A DNA stretch of 64,000 bases from Kallotenue papyrolyticum (GTDB lineage Bacteria; Chloroflexota; Chloroflexia; Chloroflexales; Kallotenuaceae): assembly GCF_000526415.1 (NCBI RefSeq), contig NZ_JAGA01000003.1:1-64000 (forward strand), read 5' to 3'. The position numbers were made by a program, and so were the translations under genes. The notes under the pieces were generated by a model. It was given only the letters and a program-made list of their open reading frames with translations. It did no database searches and was not told where the DNA came from. This document shows, one piece after another, positions 37,102 to 47,281 of this stretch. Numbering within the stretch: position 1 is the first letter of the stretch; the number at the start of each line of letters is the position of its first letter.

Positions 37102-37422
37102 ATGAAGCCAGGAATTCATCCCAAATACCAGGAAGCGACCGTTGTTTGCGCCTGTGGCAACACCTTCACCACGCGCTCGACACGGCCAAACCTGCGGGTC
37201 GACATCTGCTCGAAGTGCCATCCCTTCTTCACAGGCGAGCAGCGCATTGTCGATACCGCCGGGCAGGTTGATCGCTTCATGAAGCGGCTCCAGACGGCGC
37301 AGTCGCGTCAGGCTGAAGCCGAAGCGCGCCAGCAGGCCCGCCAGGAGCAGCCGAAGAAGCGCTCGCTCTACCGCGAGGTCTTTGGCGACGATGACGAAAC
37401 GACGAACCCTGCCGCCGAGTAG
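37102..37422 (+). CDS. rpmE: Ribosomal protein L31 (bL31), zinc-binding form, long C-terminus
   Basis: A 106-residue protein with the L31 pattern [23 protein letters not shown] and [14 protein letters not shown]. The four cysteines mark the zinc-binding (C+) type. The last 40 residues ([20 protein letters not shown]) are a charged, helical tail not found in the typical 66-75-residue protein. The ATG at 37102 follows GGGGAGGA. Confidence 0.95.
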   Translation: MKPGIHPKYQEATVVCACGNTFTTRSTRPNLRVDICSKCHPFFTGEQRIVDTAGQVDRFMKRLQTAQSRQAEAEARQQARQEQPKKRSLYREVFGDDDETTNPAAE

Positions 37423-37440
37423 GCGGCGACACGCCATCAC

Positions 37441-37473
37441 ACGGGCAGCGCGCCGGCGTTGCCCGTTTTCTTT
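37441..37473 (+). terminator. Intrinsic terminator after rpmE
   Basis: ACGGGCA...TGCCCGT with GC pairs inside, followed by TTTCTTT. It separates the ribosomal operon from tdk. Confidence 0.75.
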
Positions 37474-37557
37474 GTGACAGCCACCCACCAATGCCTGCAT
37501 AGCACCACGATCGCAGGATCGCTATTCAGCACCGCACCGACTTTAGAGGAGCGTTGC

Positions 37558-38130
37558 ATGCTTGAAGGTTCGCTCGGCAGCATCGAGGTCATCTGCGGTT
37601 CCATGTTCAGCGGCAAAACTGAAGAGCTGATCCGGCGCGTCAAACGCGCCCAGATCGCTCGCAAACGCGTACAAGTCTTCAAGCCGGCGATCGACCTGCG
37701 CTACAGCCTGGAAGAGGTCGCCTCGCATGACGGTGTGCGCGCCCATGCGATTCCGGTCAGCTCCGCGGCCGAGATCGCCGACCAGCTCGATCCCGACGCG
37801 CAGGTGATCGCCATCGACGAGGTGCAGTTCTTCGACGATGGTATTGTGGCCCTGTGCGAACGCTTGGCCGGTGATGGCAAACGCGTGATCGTCGCCGGGC
37901 TGGATCAGGACTTTCGCGGCGAGCCCTTCGGACCGATGCCGCAGCTGATGGCCAAGGCCGAAGCCATCGATAAACTCCACGCCATCTGCGTGGTCTGCGG
38001 CGCTACCGCCAGCCGCACCCAACGCCTGATCAACGGACGGCCTGCCTCCTACCACGACCCGGTGATCCTGGTAGGCGCCAGCGAGACCTACGAGGCGCGC
38101 TGCCGCCAGTGCCACCAGGTCCCACGCTAG
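37558..38130 (+). CDS. tdk: Thymidine kinase
   Basis: A 190-residue type II (zinc-bearing) thymidine kinase that phosphorylates thymidine for the dTTP salvage path. It shows the P-loop [18 protein letters not shown], the DEVQFFD Walker B/catalytic Glu site, [14 protein letters not shown] and two zinc Cys pairs (CVVCGATA and CRQCHQ). AGAGGAG precedes the ATG at 37558; longer in-frame starts run into the terminator. Confidence 0.95.
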   Translation: MLEGSLGSIEVICGSMFSGKTEELIRRVKRAQIARKRVQVFKPAIDLRYSLEEVASHDGVRAHAIPVSSAAEIADQLDPDAQVIAIDEVQFFDDGIVALCERLAGDGKRVIVAGLDQDFRGEPFGPMPQLMAKAEAIDKLHAICVVCGATASRTQRLINGRPASYHDPVILVGASETYEARCRQCHQVPR

Positions 38131-38206
38131 CCCCAAACGCACCCCTGGTCACACCACCCCCAGCGCCCGCCGCGGCGGTGGTGATGCGCCGCGCTCCAGG
38201 CATGAA

Positions 38207-38239
38207 GGAAGCCCGACACCGGCGGTGTGTCGGGCTTCC
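38207..38239. terminator. Long hairpin downstream of tdk
   Basis: GGAAGCCCGACAC and its complement form a 13-bp stem with a 7-base loop, 76 bases after tdk. There is no T-tract. The remaining DNA to 38428 shows no gene or other feature that I can support. Confidence 0.55.
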
Positions 38240-38428
38240 GCAGGGGAGTGGGGGATGAACTTTTGCCCATCGGTAGCGCGAACGCAACGCTGAGGGGTGT
38301 GCTGGGGCGACACGTTCGCTTTCCGATGCCACCCTTACTTTACCAGAGCAACCTTACCGGCCACCTTACCGCGTGGTGACTCTTTGAGATTCATCCAGGG
38401 CGCGGCGGTAGTATCACCCACACGGCGC

Positions 38429-38479
38429 TTGACGCCTGGCGGCATACTTTGTTATACTTTGCACAACCGACGCGTCGGT
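38429..38479 (+). promoter_or_regulatory. Promoter and palindromic operator of tetR-men
   Basis: TTGACG (38429-38434) and TATACT (38453-38458) are 18 bases apart. Directly after the -10 box is the perfect 14-bp palindrome ACCGACGCGTCGGT (38466-38479), spanning the likely transcription start. It is well placed for repression by the adjacent TetR protein. Confidence 0.75.
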
Positions 38480-38496
38480 CGGTTTTCGAGGAGCGC

Positions 38497-39123
38497 ATGG
38501 ACGAGCCGCTTACCCGCTCACGAGCGCGGCTGGAGAAGAGCCAACTCCGCGCCGAACGCATTCTGGAGGCCGCGCTGGAGGTCTTCGCGCAGAAGGGCTA
38601 CCGCGACGCGGCGATCGATGACATTGCCATCGCTTCACAGACCTCCAAGGGCGGCGTGTACTTCCATTTCCCGAACAAACAAGCCATTTTCCTGCGCCTG
38701 CTCGATCAGATGGCTCACTTGTTGCTGTCGCGCGCCGAGCAGGCCATGGCTGCTGAGCCCGACCCGCTGCGCAAAGGCGATGCTGCACTGCTGACCATGC
38801 TGCGCACCTTTGCCGGCCACCGGCGTCTGACACGCCTGTTTCTGGTTGAAGCGCTGGGCGCCGGTCGTGAATTCAACCTCAAAATGCAAGAGATCCATGC
38901 GGCCTTTGCCGGGCTGATCAGCCGCTACCTGGACGAGCTGGTCGCCGCCGGTCTGATCGCGCCGCTGGATACGCAGATCGCCGGTATGGCCTGGTTTGGC
39001 GGGATCAACGAAGTCGTGCGGCGCTGGGTGCTCACCGGCCAGCCCGAACATCTGGAAGACGCCTATCCGGCGCTGCGCGATCTGCTGCGCCGCTCGATCG
39101 GCCAGCCGACCGACCATGCCTGA
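38497..39123 (+). CDS. TetR-family transcriptional regulator
   Basis: A 208-residue regulator. The N-terminal HTH reads ILEAALEVFAQKGYRDAAIDD...SKGGVYFHFPNK, the standard TetR pattern; the C-terminal helical domain would bind a ligand. GAGGAG precedes the ATG at 38497. The gene lies 25 bases or less before menF, with which it may overlap, so it probably regulates itself and the men genes through the palindrome at 38466. The ligand is unknown. Confidence 0.9.
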   Translation: MDEPLTRSRARLEKSQLRAERILEAALEVFAQKGYRDAAIDDIAIASQTSKGGVYFHFPNKQAIFLRLLDQMAHLLLSRAEQAMAAEPDPLRKGDAALLTMLRTFAGHRRLTRLFLVEALGAGREFNLKMQEIHAAFAGLISRYLDELVAAGLIAPLDTQIAGMAWFGGINEVVRRWVLTGQPEHLEDAYPALRDLLRRSIGQPTDHA

Positions 39124-39148
39124 CGCTGCGTTCCACCGCGAGGAGCAT

Positions 39149-40552
39149 ATGCCGGCGCTTGAGTATGCCCTTGACCATGCAACGTTGCGCGCCTGTCTGC
39201 GGGACGGCGTGCACCGCGCCCGGCGCGCCGCGCGCCCGATCCTGGTGAGCCAGACCAGCGTCGTGGACGCGCCCGACCCGCTGGTCTTGCTACTCGCAGC
39301 GCAGGCGCTGCACCAACCCGCCTTTTTCTGGCAACAACCACAGCGCGATCTGACGTTGGTGGGCGTGGGTGCGGCGGCGCAGATCACCACGCAGGGCCAC
39401 GATCGCTTTGCCGCCACGGCTGCGCATTGGCAGCAGGTGCTGGCCGGCGCGCTGATCGACGCACCCACCGGCGCGGGGCCGCTGCTGCTGGGTGGCTTCA
39501 GCTTCGATCCCGACCGCCCGCGCAGCCCGCTGTGGCGCGCCTTCCCCGACGGCGCGCTGATCCTGCCGCGCCTACACCTGCGGCTGGAAGCCGGCGCGGC
39601 GCTGCTGACCATCAATCTGCTGGTGGACAGCACCACCGACGTACAGGCTGCCGCCGACGAGCTGGTAAGCTGGTATGCCACGCTGAGCGATCTGCCGTTG
39701 CCCACGTCCGAGCCGCCGCGCGGCGCGCGCGTCGCGGAGCTGACCGGCGCCGCTGCGTGGCAGGCACTGGTGCGCCATGCGGTCGAGACCATCCGGCGTG
39801 GCGCGCTGACCAAGGTGGTGCTCGCCCGCGCCGTACGCCTCAGCGCCGCGCAACCCCTGGCCCTGGGCCGGGCCCTACAGCGGCTGCGCGAGCACTACCC
39901 CGGTGCCTGTACCTTCGCCATTCTGCGCGATCAACACTGCTTCCTGGGCGCGACACCGGAACGGCTGGTCGCGGTGCGCAACGGCATCGCGCGCACTACC
40001 GCGCTGGCCGGGACGATCCGGCGTGGCGCGACCGCCGCCGAGGATGCGGCGCTGGGCACACAGTTGCTCGGCAGCGCCAAGGATCGCCACGAGCACGCGC
40101 TGGTGGTCGAGACCCTGCGCGCGGCGTTGCGCGCGGTCTGCGACGACGTGCACGTGCCCGACGTGCCGGAGCTGCTACGCCTGAACAACGTGCAGCACCT
40201 GCACACTCCGCTGCAGGGCCGGCTGCGGGCGGGCCACACCCTGCTCGATCTGCTGGCGCAGCTGCATCCCACGCCGGCGGTTGGCGGTCTGCCTCGCGCG
40301 GCGGCGCTGCGCTACCTGCGCGAGCACGAAGCGCTGGATCGCGGCTGGTATGCCGCGCCGGTCGGCTGGCTGGATGCGCGTGGCGAGGGCGAGTTTATGG
40401 TCGCGCTGCGCTCCGGCCTGATCAGCGGCACGCAGGCCACCCTCTTTGCCGGCTGCGGCATCGTTGCCGGCTCCGACCCGGCAGCCGAGTACGAGGAGAC
40501 GCGGCTCAAGCTGAGCCCGATGCTGGCGGCGCTGGACGCAGTCGAGGAGTAG
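39149..40552 (+). CDS. menF: Menaquinone-specific isochorismate synthase
   Basis: A 467-residue chorismate-using enzyme that makes isochorismate, the first step to menaquinone. It has VVLARAVRLSAA, FLGATPERLVAVRNG, TALAGTIRRG, AKDRHEHALVVETLR and the C-terminal SDPAAEYEETRLKLSPML, all typical of MenF/EntC. Two starts are possible: 39116, which overlaps the tetR stop and has no ribosome-binding site, and 39149, which has GAGGAG three bases upstream. Neither spacing is ideal; 39149 is listed. It heads the six men genes. Confidence 0.93.
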   Translation: MPALEYALDHATLRACLRDGVHRARRAARPILVSQTSVVDAPDPLVLLLAAQALHQPAFFWQQPQRDLTLVGVGAAAQITTQGHDRFAATAAHWQQVLAGALIDAPTGAGPLLLGGFSFDPDRPRSPLWRAFPDGALILPRLHLRLEAGAALLTINLLVDSTTDVQAAADELVSWYATLSDLPLPTSEPPRGARVAELTGAAAWQALVRHAVETIRRGALTKVVLARAVRLSAAQPLALGRALQRLREHYPGACTFAILRDQHCFLGATPERLVAVRNGIARTTALAGTIRRGATAAEDAALGTQLLGSAKDRHEHALVVETLRAALRAVCDDVHVPDVPELLRLNNVQHLHTPLQGRLRAGHTLLDLLAQLHPTPAVGGLPRAAALRYLREHEALDRGWYAAPVGWLDARGEGEFMVALRSGLISGTQATLFAGCGIVAGSDPAAEYEETRLKLSPMLAALDAVEE

Positions 40553-40555
40553 CCT

Positions 40556-42349
40556 GTGGACGCGCGCAACCCCACCTACGCCTACGTCACTGCGCTGACA
40601 GATGAGCTGGTGCGCGCCGGGCTGCGCCATGTGGTGATCTGTCCCGGCTCGCGCTCGACGCCACTGGCCTACAGCTTCGCTGCCCTTGCCGAACGGAGCG
40701 ACCTGCGGCTGTGGGTGCAGCTCGACGAGCGCTCGGCGGCCTTCTTCGCGCTGGGCATTGCCAAGGCTACAGGCACGCCCGTGGCGCTGGTCTGCACCTC
40801 TGGCACGGCCGCAGCCAACTTTCTGCCGGCGATCGCCGAAGCGCGGCTGAGTCGTGTGCCGCTGGTGGTGCTGACCGCCGACCGGCCCCACGAGCTGCGC
40901 GATGTGGGCGCGCCGCAGAGCATGGACCAACTGCGGCTCTACGGCACGCATGCCAAATGGTTCGTCGAGATGGCGCTGCCGGAAGCCAGCTCCAGCATGC
41001 TGCGCTATGCGCGGACCGTCGCAGCGCGTGCCATGGCCACCGCCGCAGCCGCGCCCGCCGGCCCGGTGCATCTCAACCTGCCGCTGCGCGAACCGCTCAC
41101 GCCCGATGCGCAGCCCGACGCGCCCCTGCCACAGCCGCGGGATGCGCTGGCCTGGCAGGGCCGCCCCGAACAACAGCCGTTTGTGGCGGTGCATGCAACA
41201 CCCCAGACGCCGCCGCCGGCCCTGTTGGCGGCACTGGCGACCGCGCTGGCCGGACGCGAACGCGGGCTGATCATCGTCGGACCGCAGGATGACGCGGAGC
41301 TGGCCGCGCCGCTGACGGAGCTGGCCGCGCGGTTGGGCTTTCCGATCCTGGCCGATCCGCTCTCGCGGCTGCGCCACGGCCCCTTTGATCACCGGCTGAT
41401 CATCGACAGCTACGACGCCGTGGTGCGCGACCCGACCTTTGTCCAGCGCGCCGCGCCGGAGGTGGTGCTGCGCTTGGGCGCCATGCCGACCTCCAAGCCG
41501 CTGCTGCAGTATCTGGCGGCGCATCCCACCTGCGAGCAGATCCTGGTCGATCATGGCGACGGCTGGCGCGATCCCGCGCTGGCCACCACGCACCTGATCC
41601 ACGCCGAAGCGCGCCTGCTGGTTACCGGGCTGCTCGATCACCTGCCGCGTCGGGAGGGCAACCGTGCCTGGGCTGCGCTGTGGCAGCAGGCTGCCGCGCG
41701 CGCGCGCACCGCGCTGGAGGCGGAGATGCGTCGCTTCGATGCGCTCTTCGAGGGACGCGTCTTCCCCGAACTGGCCGCGCTGCTGCCGGCGGGCGCCACG
41801 CTGGTGGTCGGCAACAGCATGCCGATCCGCGACTGCGACACCTTTCTCGCCGGTGATCAGCGGCCCCTGCGCGTGCTGGGCAACCGCGGCGTCAACGGCA
41901 TCGATGGCGTGGTCTCCACCGCGCTGGGCATCGCTGCAGCTAGTACGCCACCGGTCGTGCTGGTGCTGGGCGACCTCTCCTTCTACCACGATCTGAACGG
42001 GCTGCTGGCGGCCAAACGCTACGGCCTGCGCCTGACGGTCGTGCTGATCAACAACAACGGCGGCGGTATCTTCTCGTTCCTGCCGCAGGCCAACCATCCC
42101 CAGCACTTCGAGCTGCTCTTCGGCACCCCGCACGGCCTCGATTTCGAGCCGGTGGTGCGCATGTATGGCGGCGCCTTCCAGCGCGTGCACGATTGGGGCG
42201 CCTTCCGCAATGCCGTGACGACCGCGCTGGCCGGCGACGGGCTGAGCGTGATCGAAGTCCCGACCGAACGCGCTGCCAATGTGCAGCTGCATCGTCGGCT
42301 GTGGCAGGCTGTCTCGGAGGCCCTCCAGGCCGAGGGAGAACCCGCCTGA
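40556..42349 (+). CDS. menD: SEPHCHC synthase (2-succinyl-5-enolpyruvyl-6-hydroxy-3-cyclohexene-1-carboxylate synthase)
   Basis: A 597-residue ThDP enzyme that joins isochorismate to the succinyl semialdehyde carbanion from 2-oxoglutarate. Motifs are VVICPGSRSTPLAYSFA, ALVCTSGTAAANFLPAI, VNGIDGVVSTALG and the ThDP site GDLSFYHDLNGL...NNNGGGIFSFLPQ. The start is GTG, with GAGGAG upstream, 3 bases after menF. The stop overlaps the start of menH. Confidence 0.96.
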   Translation: MDARNPTYAYVTALTDELVRAGLRHVVICPGSRSTPLAYSFAALAERSDLRLWVQLDERSAAFFALGIAKATGTPVALVCTSGTAAANFLPAIAEARLSRVPLVVLTADRPHELRDVGAPQSMDQLRLYGTHAKWFVEMALPEASSSMLRYARTVAARAMATAAAAPAGPVHLNLPLREPLTPDAQPDAPLPQPRDALAWQGRPEQQPFVAVHATPQTPPPALLAALATALAGRERGLIIVGPQDDAELAAPLTELAARLGFPILADPLSRLRHGPFDHRLIIDSYDAVVRDPTFVQRAAPEVVLRLGAMPTSKPLLQYLAAHPTCEQILVDHGDGWRDPALATTHLIHAEARLLVTGLLDHLPRREGNRAWAALWQQAAARARTALEAEMRRFDALFEGRVFPELAALLPAGATLVVGNSMPIRDCDTFLAGDQRPLRVLGNRGVNGIDGVVSTALGIAAASTPPVVLVLGDLSFYHDLNGLLAAKRYGLRLTVVLINNNGGGIFSFLPQANHPQHFELLFGTPHGLDFEPVVRMYGGAFQRVHDWGAFRNAVTTALAGDGLSVIEVPTERAANVQLHRRLWQAVSEALQAEGEPA

Positions 42350-43188
42350 TGCCGCGCATGGCGATCAACGGCGTGCAGCTCAACGTGCTGGTCCAACCGG
42401 GACCGCCCGCTGCGCCTGCACTGGCGCTGCTGCACGGCTTCACCGGCAACGCGGCAAGCTGGCAACCACTGATGGCCGCGCTGGGCGACCTTTGCAGCAG
42501 CGTGGCCATCGACGCGCTGGGCCATGGCGCCTCGGACGCGCCGGAGGATCCCGCGCGCTACAGCATGCCGCACGTCGTCAGGGATGTGCTGACGGTCATG
42601 GAGCGGTTGGGCTATGCGCGCTTCCTGCTGCTGGGCTACTCGATGGGTGGCCGCATGGCGCTGCAGGTCGCTGCCGCCGCGCCCGAACGCCTGCTGGGAC
42701 TGATCCTGGAGAGCGCCTCGCCCGGCCTGCGCGACGAGGCCGAACGCGCCGCGCGCCGTGCCGCCGACGAGCGTCTGGCACAGATGCTCGAACGCGATGG
42801 CATTGCCGCCTTCGTTGAGCACTGGGAGCGATTGCCGCTGTTCGCCAGCCAGCAACGTCTGCCCACGACTGTCCGCCAGGCGTTGCGCGCACAACGCCTG
42901 AGCAACAACCCGCGCGGTCTGGCGCACAGCCTGCGCGGCGCCGGCACCGGCGCGCAGCAAGCGTTGCACGAGCGGCTCCATGCGCTGCACGTCCCCACCT
43001 TGCTGATCGCCGGAGCATTGGACGACAAGTACTGCGCCATCGCCCGCGACATGGCGATGCGGCTGCCCCGGGCGCGCCTGGCGATCGTGGCGGATGCCGG
43101 CCATTGTGTCCATCTGGAACAACCACACCACTTCGCCGAGCTGGTGCGCGATGTTGTGCGCCAGCAGCTACCATCTTCTCATCTCTAA
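42349..43188 (+). CDS. menH: SHCHC synthase, alpha/beta-hydrolase
   Basis: A 279-residue alpha/beta-hydrolase that removes pyruvate from SEPHCHC. It has [12 protein letters not shown], the Ser nucleophile in [13 protein letters not shown], and the catalytic His in [11 protein letters not shown]. The ATG at 42349 overlaps the menD stop (TGATG). The longer frame upstream lies in menD. Confidence 0.92.
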   Translation: MPRMAINGVQLNVLVQPGPPAAPALALLHGFTGNAASWQPLMAALGDLCSSVAIDALGHGASDAPEDPARYSMPHVVRDVLTVMERLGYARFLLLGYSMGGRMALQVAAAAPERLLGLILESASPGLRDEAERAARRAADERLAQMLERDGIAAFVEHWERLPLFASQQRLPTTVRQALRAQRLSNNPRGLAHSLRGAGTGAQQALHERLHALHVPTLLIAGALDDKYCAIARDMAMRLPRARLAIVADAGHCVHLEQPHHFAELVRDVVRQQLPSSHL

Positions 43189-43205
43189 ACGAAAGGAGCA
43201 CGATC

Positions 43206-44027
43206 ATGGCATCGGTCGCATGGCAGAAGGTGAAGGACTACACCGACATCATCTACGAAAAGGCGGAGGGCATTGCGCGCATCACCATCAACCGGCCCGA
43301 AAAGCGCAACGCGTTTCGGCCCCAAACCCTGTTTGAGATGATGGAGGCCTTCCGCGACGCGCATGAGGATCCGGAGATCGGCGTGGTGCTGCTGACGGGC
43401 GCAGGCGATAAAGCCTTCTGCTCCGGTGGCGACCAGAGCGTGCGCGGCGATGCGGGCTACGTCGGTCCCGATGGCGTGCCACGCCTGAATGTGCTGGAGC
43501 TGCAACGCTACATCCGCACCATGCCCAAGCCGGTGATCGCCGTGGTGGCCGGCTATGCCATCGGTGGCGGCCACGTGTTGCACGTCGTCTGCGATCTGAC
43601 CATCGCCGCCGACAACGCGATCTTCGGGCAGACCGGCCCCAAGGTAGGCAGCTTTGACGCCGGCTTCGGCGCCTCCTACCTGGCCAGCATCGTCGGCCAG
43701 AAGAAGGCGCGCGAGATCTGGTACTTGTGCCGCCAGTACACCGCGCAAGAAGCGCTCGAGATGGGCCTGGTCAACGCGGTGGTGCCGCTGGAACAGCTCG
43801 AAGAAGAGTCGATCAAGTGGGCTAAGGAGATTCTAGAAAAGAGCCCGATCGCGATTCGCTTCCTCAAGGCCGGCTTCAACGCGGCGCTGGACGGCCAGAT
43901 GGGGCTGCAGGTGCTGGCCGGCGACGCGACCATGCTCTACTACATGACCGAGGAGGCGCAGGAGGGCAAGCGCGCCTTTCTGGAGAAGCGCAAGCCCAAC
44001 TTCAAGCGCTTCCGCCGCCTGCCCTGA
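43206..44027 (+). CDS. menB: 1,4-dihydroxy-2-naphthoyl-CoA synthase
   Basis: A 273-residue crotonase-fold enzyme that closes the naphthoquinone ring from o-succinylbenzoyl-CoA. It has [50 protein letters not shown] and [15 protein letters not shown], the MenB-specific motif. AAAGGAG precedes the ATG. Confidence 0.97.
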   Translation: MASVAWQKVKDYTDIIYEKAEGIARITINRPEKRNAFRPQTLFEMMEAFRDAHEDPEIGVVLLTGAGDKAFCSGGDQSVRGDAGYVGPDGVPRLNVLELQRYIRTMPKPVIAVVAGYAIGGGHVLHVVCDLTIAADNAIFGQTGPKVGSFDAGFGASYLASIVGQKKAREIWYLCRQYTAQEALEMGLVNAVVPLEQLEEESIKWAKEILEKSPIAIRFLKAGFNAALDGQMGLQVLAGDATMLYYMTEEAQEGKRAFLEKRKPNFKRFRRLP

Positions 44028-44035
44028 GCGCTGCC

Positions 44036-45169
44036 ATGCGCATCGCCCGCGTTGTCTGGGAGTGCTACCGGCTGCCCTTTGCCGCCGCTTTCCGCACGGC
44101 GCACGGCCCGCTGGCGACGCGCGCAGGGATCGTGCTGCGCCTGGTGAGCGACAACGGCGCGCAGGGCCTGGGCGAGATCGCGCCGCTGCCGCCCTTCGGT
44201 GGCACGCTCGACGATGCGCTGGCGCTGCTGCGCGCACTCGCGCCGGCGCTGGTCGGCGGCGCCGTGGTCACCTTGAGCGAGCAGGCCGGTTGCCATCCCG
44301 CGCTGGCGCCCTTTCCCCCAGCTACGCGGCAGGTGGTGCTGGGCGGCATCGAACTGGCCTCTGCTGATCTGCTGGCGCAGGCCGCCGGGCAGCCGCTGGC
44401 GCAGTGGCTGGGCGGTCACGCGCCGCCGGACGCCGTGCCGGTTAACGCCACCATCGGCGCGGCCATGCCCGAAGCAGCCGCCGAAGCGGCGCGGCAGGCG
44501 CGCAGCGCGGGCTTCGCCTGCGTCAAACTCAAGGTGGGCAGCGCCGCGCTGACGGATGAGATTGCCCGTGTCGCGGCGGTGCGCGCTGCGCTCGGTCCGG
44601 CGGTCGAGCTGCGGCTGGACGCCAACGGCGCGTGGAGCGTGCAGCAGGCGGTGGCAACGCTCACGGCCCTGCAGCCCTATGCGGTCGCGCTGGTGGAGCA
44701 GCCGACGCCGCCCGATGACCTGGCGGCGCTGACCGAGGTACGCCGCCGCTGTCCGCACCTGTTGATCGCCGCCGACGAAAGCGCGATCGACGCATCCGCC
44801 ATCGAGCGCCTGCTGGCGGTGCGTGCCGCCGATGTGATCGTGATCAAACCGGTGCTGCTGGGCGGGCCGCGCACGGCGCTGGCGCTGGCCCGACGCATCC
44901 TGGCTGCCGGATGTGGCGTGATCGTCACCTCGCTGCTCGACAGCGGCATCGGCGTGGCCGGCGCGCTGCACCTTGCCGCGGCGCTGCCCCCACCCGTGCC
45001 GGCCTGCGGCCTGGCTACCACCGCCCTGCTGTGCGACGATCTGGTTCACGAAGCGCTCACGCCGCAGCACGGCTACCTGAGCGTGCCGCGCGCGCCCGGC
45101 CTGGGCGTGACACTGGACACGACCGCCCTGGCGCGCTACCGAACGCAGGGAGGGATGACCCATGCCTGA
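44036..45169 (+). CDS. menC: o-Succinylbenzoate synthase
   Basis: A 377-residue enolase-superfamily enzyme that dehydrates SHCHC to o-succinylbenzoate. The Lys of CVKLKVG, the metal sites in LRLDANGAWS and AADESAID, and the second Lys in VIVIKPVLLGG are visible. It follows menB by 8 bases and overlaps menE by 8. Some family members racemise N-acylamino acids, but the men context decides. Confidence 0.93.
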   Translation: MRIARVVWECYRLPFAAAFRTAHGPLATRAGIVLRLVSDNGAQGLGEIAPLPPFGGTLDDALALLRALAPALVGGAVVTLSEQAGCHPALAPFPPATRQVVLGGIELASADLLAQAAGQPLAQWLGGHAPPDAVPVNATIGAAMPEAAAEAARQARSAGFACVKLKVGSAALTDEIARVAAVRAALGPAVELRLDANGAWSVQQAVATLTALQPYAVALVEQPTPPDDLAALTEVRRRCPHLLIAADESAIDASAIERLLAVRAADVIVIKPVLLGGPRTALALARRILAAGCGVIVTSLLDSGIGVAGALHLAAALPPPVPACGLATTALLCDDLVHEALTPQHGYLSVPRAPGLGVTLDTTALARYRTQGGMTHA

Positions 45170-46670
45170 GCAGCTACCCGACTGGCTCACCCGCCGCGCG
45201 GCGGATCTGCCGGAGGCGCCCGCAGTGATCTGCGGCACCACCACCTGGAGCTTCGCCGAGCTGGATCGCCAGGCGCAGGCCACCGCTGCGCGCCTGCGTA
45301 CACTGGGCCTCGGCGCGGGTGACCGCGTCGCCGTCTTACTGCGCAATGGCCTGCCCTTCGTCACGCTGGTGCACGCCCTGATCAAACTGCGCGCAGTCTT
45401 GGTGCCGCTCAATACGCGCCTCAGCGCGCCGGAGATCGCCTGGCAGCTCAGCGACGTGCGCGCGCGACTGCTGATCCACGATGCCACGAACGCTGCGCTG
45501 GCGCAGGCTGCCACTGGCGACCTTACATTATGTCGCATCAGTGTTGACCCGGAGGCCCAAACCCCCTGTCTGAACGAGCTGGAAGGCTCCGCCTTCGTGG
45601 CGCCCTCACAGATCGATCTCGACGCGACGCACGTGATTATGTACACATCCGGAACCACCGGGCGGCCCAAGGGCGTGATGCTGACCTATGGCAACCACTG
45701 GTGGAACGCGATCGGCTCGGCGCTCAACCTCGGCCACGCGCCCACTGACCGCTGGCTGGCAGTGCTGCCGCTATTTCACATCGGCGGCCTGTCGATCCTA
45801 TTGCGCAGCGTCATCTACGGCATCACGGCGCTGGTGCATGAGCGCTTCGACCCGCTTGCGGCCAACGCGGCCATCGAGCGCCAGGGCGCAACGCTGGTGT
45901 CGGTGGTAGCGACCATGCTCGAACGCATGCTGGACGCGCGCGGCAAGCAGCCCTACCCGCCGACGCTGCGCGCGGTGCTGCTGGGCGGCGGGCCGGCGCC
46001 GCGCCCGCTGCTGGAGCGCTGTGCGCGCCTGGGCGTGCCGGTAATTCAGACCTACGGCATGACCGAGACCGCATCGCAGGCAGCTACACTTGCGCCGTCG
46101 GATGCGCTGCGCAAACTCGGATCAGCGGGCCGCCCATTACTGCCGGTCGAGCTGCGCATCGAACAGGAGGGGCAGCCCGCGCCCCCGGGCACCATCGGCG
46201 AGATCCTGGTACGCGGCCCGACCGTCACTCCGGGCTATGCCAACCGGCCCGAAGCAACGGCACACGCGCTGCGCGACGGATGGCTGCATACCGGCGATCT
46301 GGGCTACCTGGACGACGATGGCTACCTGTACGTTGTGGACCGCCGCGACGATCTGATCATCTCCGGCGGCGAGAACGTCTATCCGGCGGAGGTCGAAGCG
46401 GTGCTACGAGCCCATCCCGCAGTAGCCGACGCCGCCGTGGTGGGTCTGCCCGATGCGCACTGGGGGCAACGCGTCGCGGCGGCCGTGGTGGTGCGTCCCG
46501 GCCAGCAGCTCAGCGCCGAGGAACTGCTGCGCTTCTGTGAGTCGCGACTGGCGCGCTACAAACTGCCGCGCGCGCTGCGCTTCGTCGCCGAGCTGCCGCG
46601 CAACGCCACTGGCAAAGTGCTGCGTCACGTACTGCGCGACGCATGGTTATCGCCGCCAACGGCGAGCTGA
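45162..46670 (+). CDS. menE: o-Succinylbenzoate-CoA ligase
   Basis: A 502-residue acyl-adenylate enzyme. It has [49 protein letters not shown] and the C-terminal [13 protein letters not shown]. It activates o-succinylbenzoate for menB. It is the last gene of the operon, since repeats follow. MenA and MenG are not in this window. Confidence 0.95.
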   Translation: MPEQLPDWLTRRAADLPEAPAVICGTTTWSFAELDRQAQATAARLRTLGLGAGDRVAVLLRNGLPFVTLVHALIKLRAVLVPLNTRLSAPEIAWQLSDVRARLLIHDATNAALAQAATGDLTLCRISVDPEAQTPCLNELEGSAFVAPSQIDLDATHVIMYTSGTTGRPKGVMLTYGNHWWNAIGSALNLGHAPTDRWLAVLPLFHIGGLSILLRSVIYGITALVHERFDPLAANAAIERQGATLVSVVATMLERMLDARGKQPYPPTLRAVLLGGGPAPRPLLERCARLGVPVIQTYGMTETASQAATLAPSDALRKLGSAGRPLLPVELRIEQEGQPAPPGTIGEILVRGPTVTPGYANRPEATAHALRDGWLHTGDLGYLDDDGYLYVVDRRDDLIISGGENVYPAEVEAVLRAHPAVADAAVVGLPDAHWGQRVAAAVVVRPGQQLSAEELLRFCESRLARYKLPRALRFVAELPRNATGKVLRHVLRDAWLSPPTAS

Positions 46671-46690
46671 ACGCAGTGCTACACGCTCGC

Positions 46691-47180
46691 GCGCGCCCGC
46701 CCCGCGGGCGCTGACTCACCTCGTTGTCCTGCTGCGACCCAACGTCTCACATGCATCGCCGCCCGGTCTGGCGCGCTACGCGCGCCGCGCGCCGCTTTTG
46801 GAGTGCGGGAGCCATGCTCCCGCGCGCCCGCCCCGCGGGCGCTGACTCACCTCGTTGTCTTGCTCCGGCCCACCACGGCGCGCTGAGGCCCCAGAACCGG
46901 TCTGGCGCGCTACGCGCGCCGCGCCAGCCATGCTGGCGCACTCCAAAAAACCCCTTGACGTGCGCGAGCCATGCTCCCGCGGCGCCCGCACGGGCGCAGC
47001 GCGCCGCTTTTGGAGTGCGCGAGCCATGCTCCCGCGCGCCCGCCCCGCGGGCGCTGACTCACCTCGTTGTCTTGCTACGGCCCAACGTCTCACATGCATC
47101 GCCGCCCGGTCTGGCGCGCTACGCGCGCCGCGCCAGCATGGCTGGCGCACTCCAAAAAACCCCTTGACGTGCGCGAGCCA
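46691..47180. repeat. Mosaic of hairpin-bearing repeats between menE and lacI
   Basis: A 38-bp unit (starting GCGCGCCCGCCCCGCGGGCG) occurs at 46691, 46822 and 47034. A 49-bp unit (AACGTCTCACATGCATCGCC...) follows it at 46741 and 47084. A 40-bp unit (GCCGCTTTTGGAGTGCG...) occurs at 46791 and 47003. A 74-bp unit (CCGGTCTGGCGCGCTACGCG...) occurs at 46898 and 47106. Small hairpins are embedded: GGGAGC-CAT-GCTCCC, and GCCAGC with loop CAT in one copy but ATG in the other. Unlike a tandem array, the units are shuffled. No protein-coding gene is supported in 46671-47281; this is REP/BIME-like intergenic DNA. Confidence 0.85.
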
Positions 47181-47224
47181 CCATGGACCTGCGCGTTGTG
47201 CGCGCCCGCCAACATGGCTCCCCC

Positions 47225-47274
47225 TTGACGACCGGAGCTATCTCTGCTATAGTCGCTTCAGCACTTAAACGTTT
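47225..47274 (+). promoter_or_regulatory. Promoter and LacI-type operator of lacI
   Basis: TTGACG (47225-47230) and TATAGT (47248-47253) are 17 bases apart. After the start point lies TTAAACGTTTCAA (core AAACGTTT at 47267-47274), a palindrome with central CG as LacI-family operators have. The regulator would thus repress itself and perhaps the next gene. Confidence 0.75.
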
Positions 47275-47281
47275 CAAAAGC

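Noticed and set aside
38131-38428. Small RNA or extra gene between tdk and tetR
   Set aside because: Apart from the hairpin at 38207-38239, no promoter, conserved RNA core or reading frame of weight was found.
40175-42292. 705-residue antisense frame over menF and menD
   Set aside because: Shadow of conserved genes; low-complexity composition and no recognised motif.
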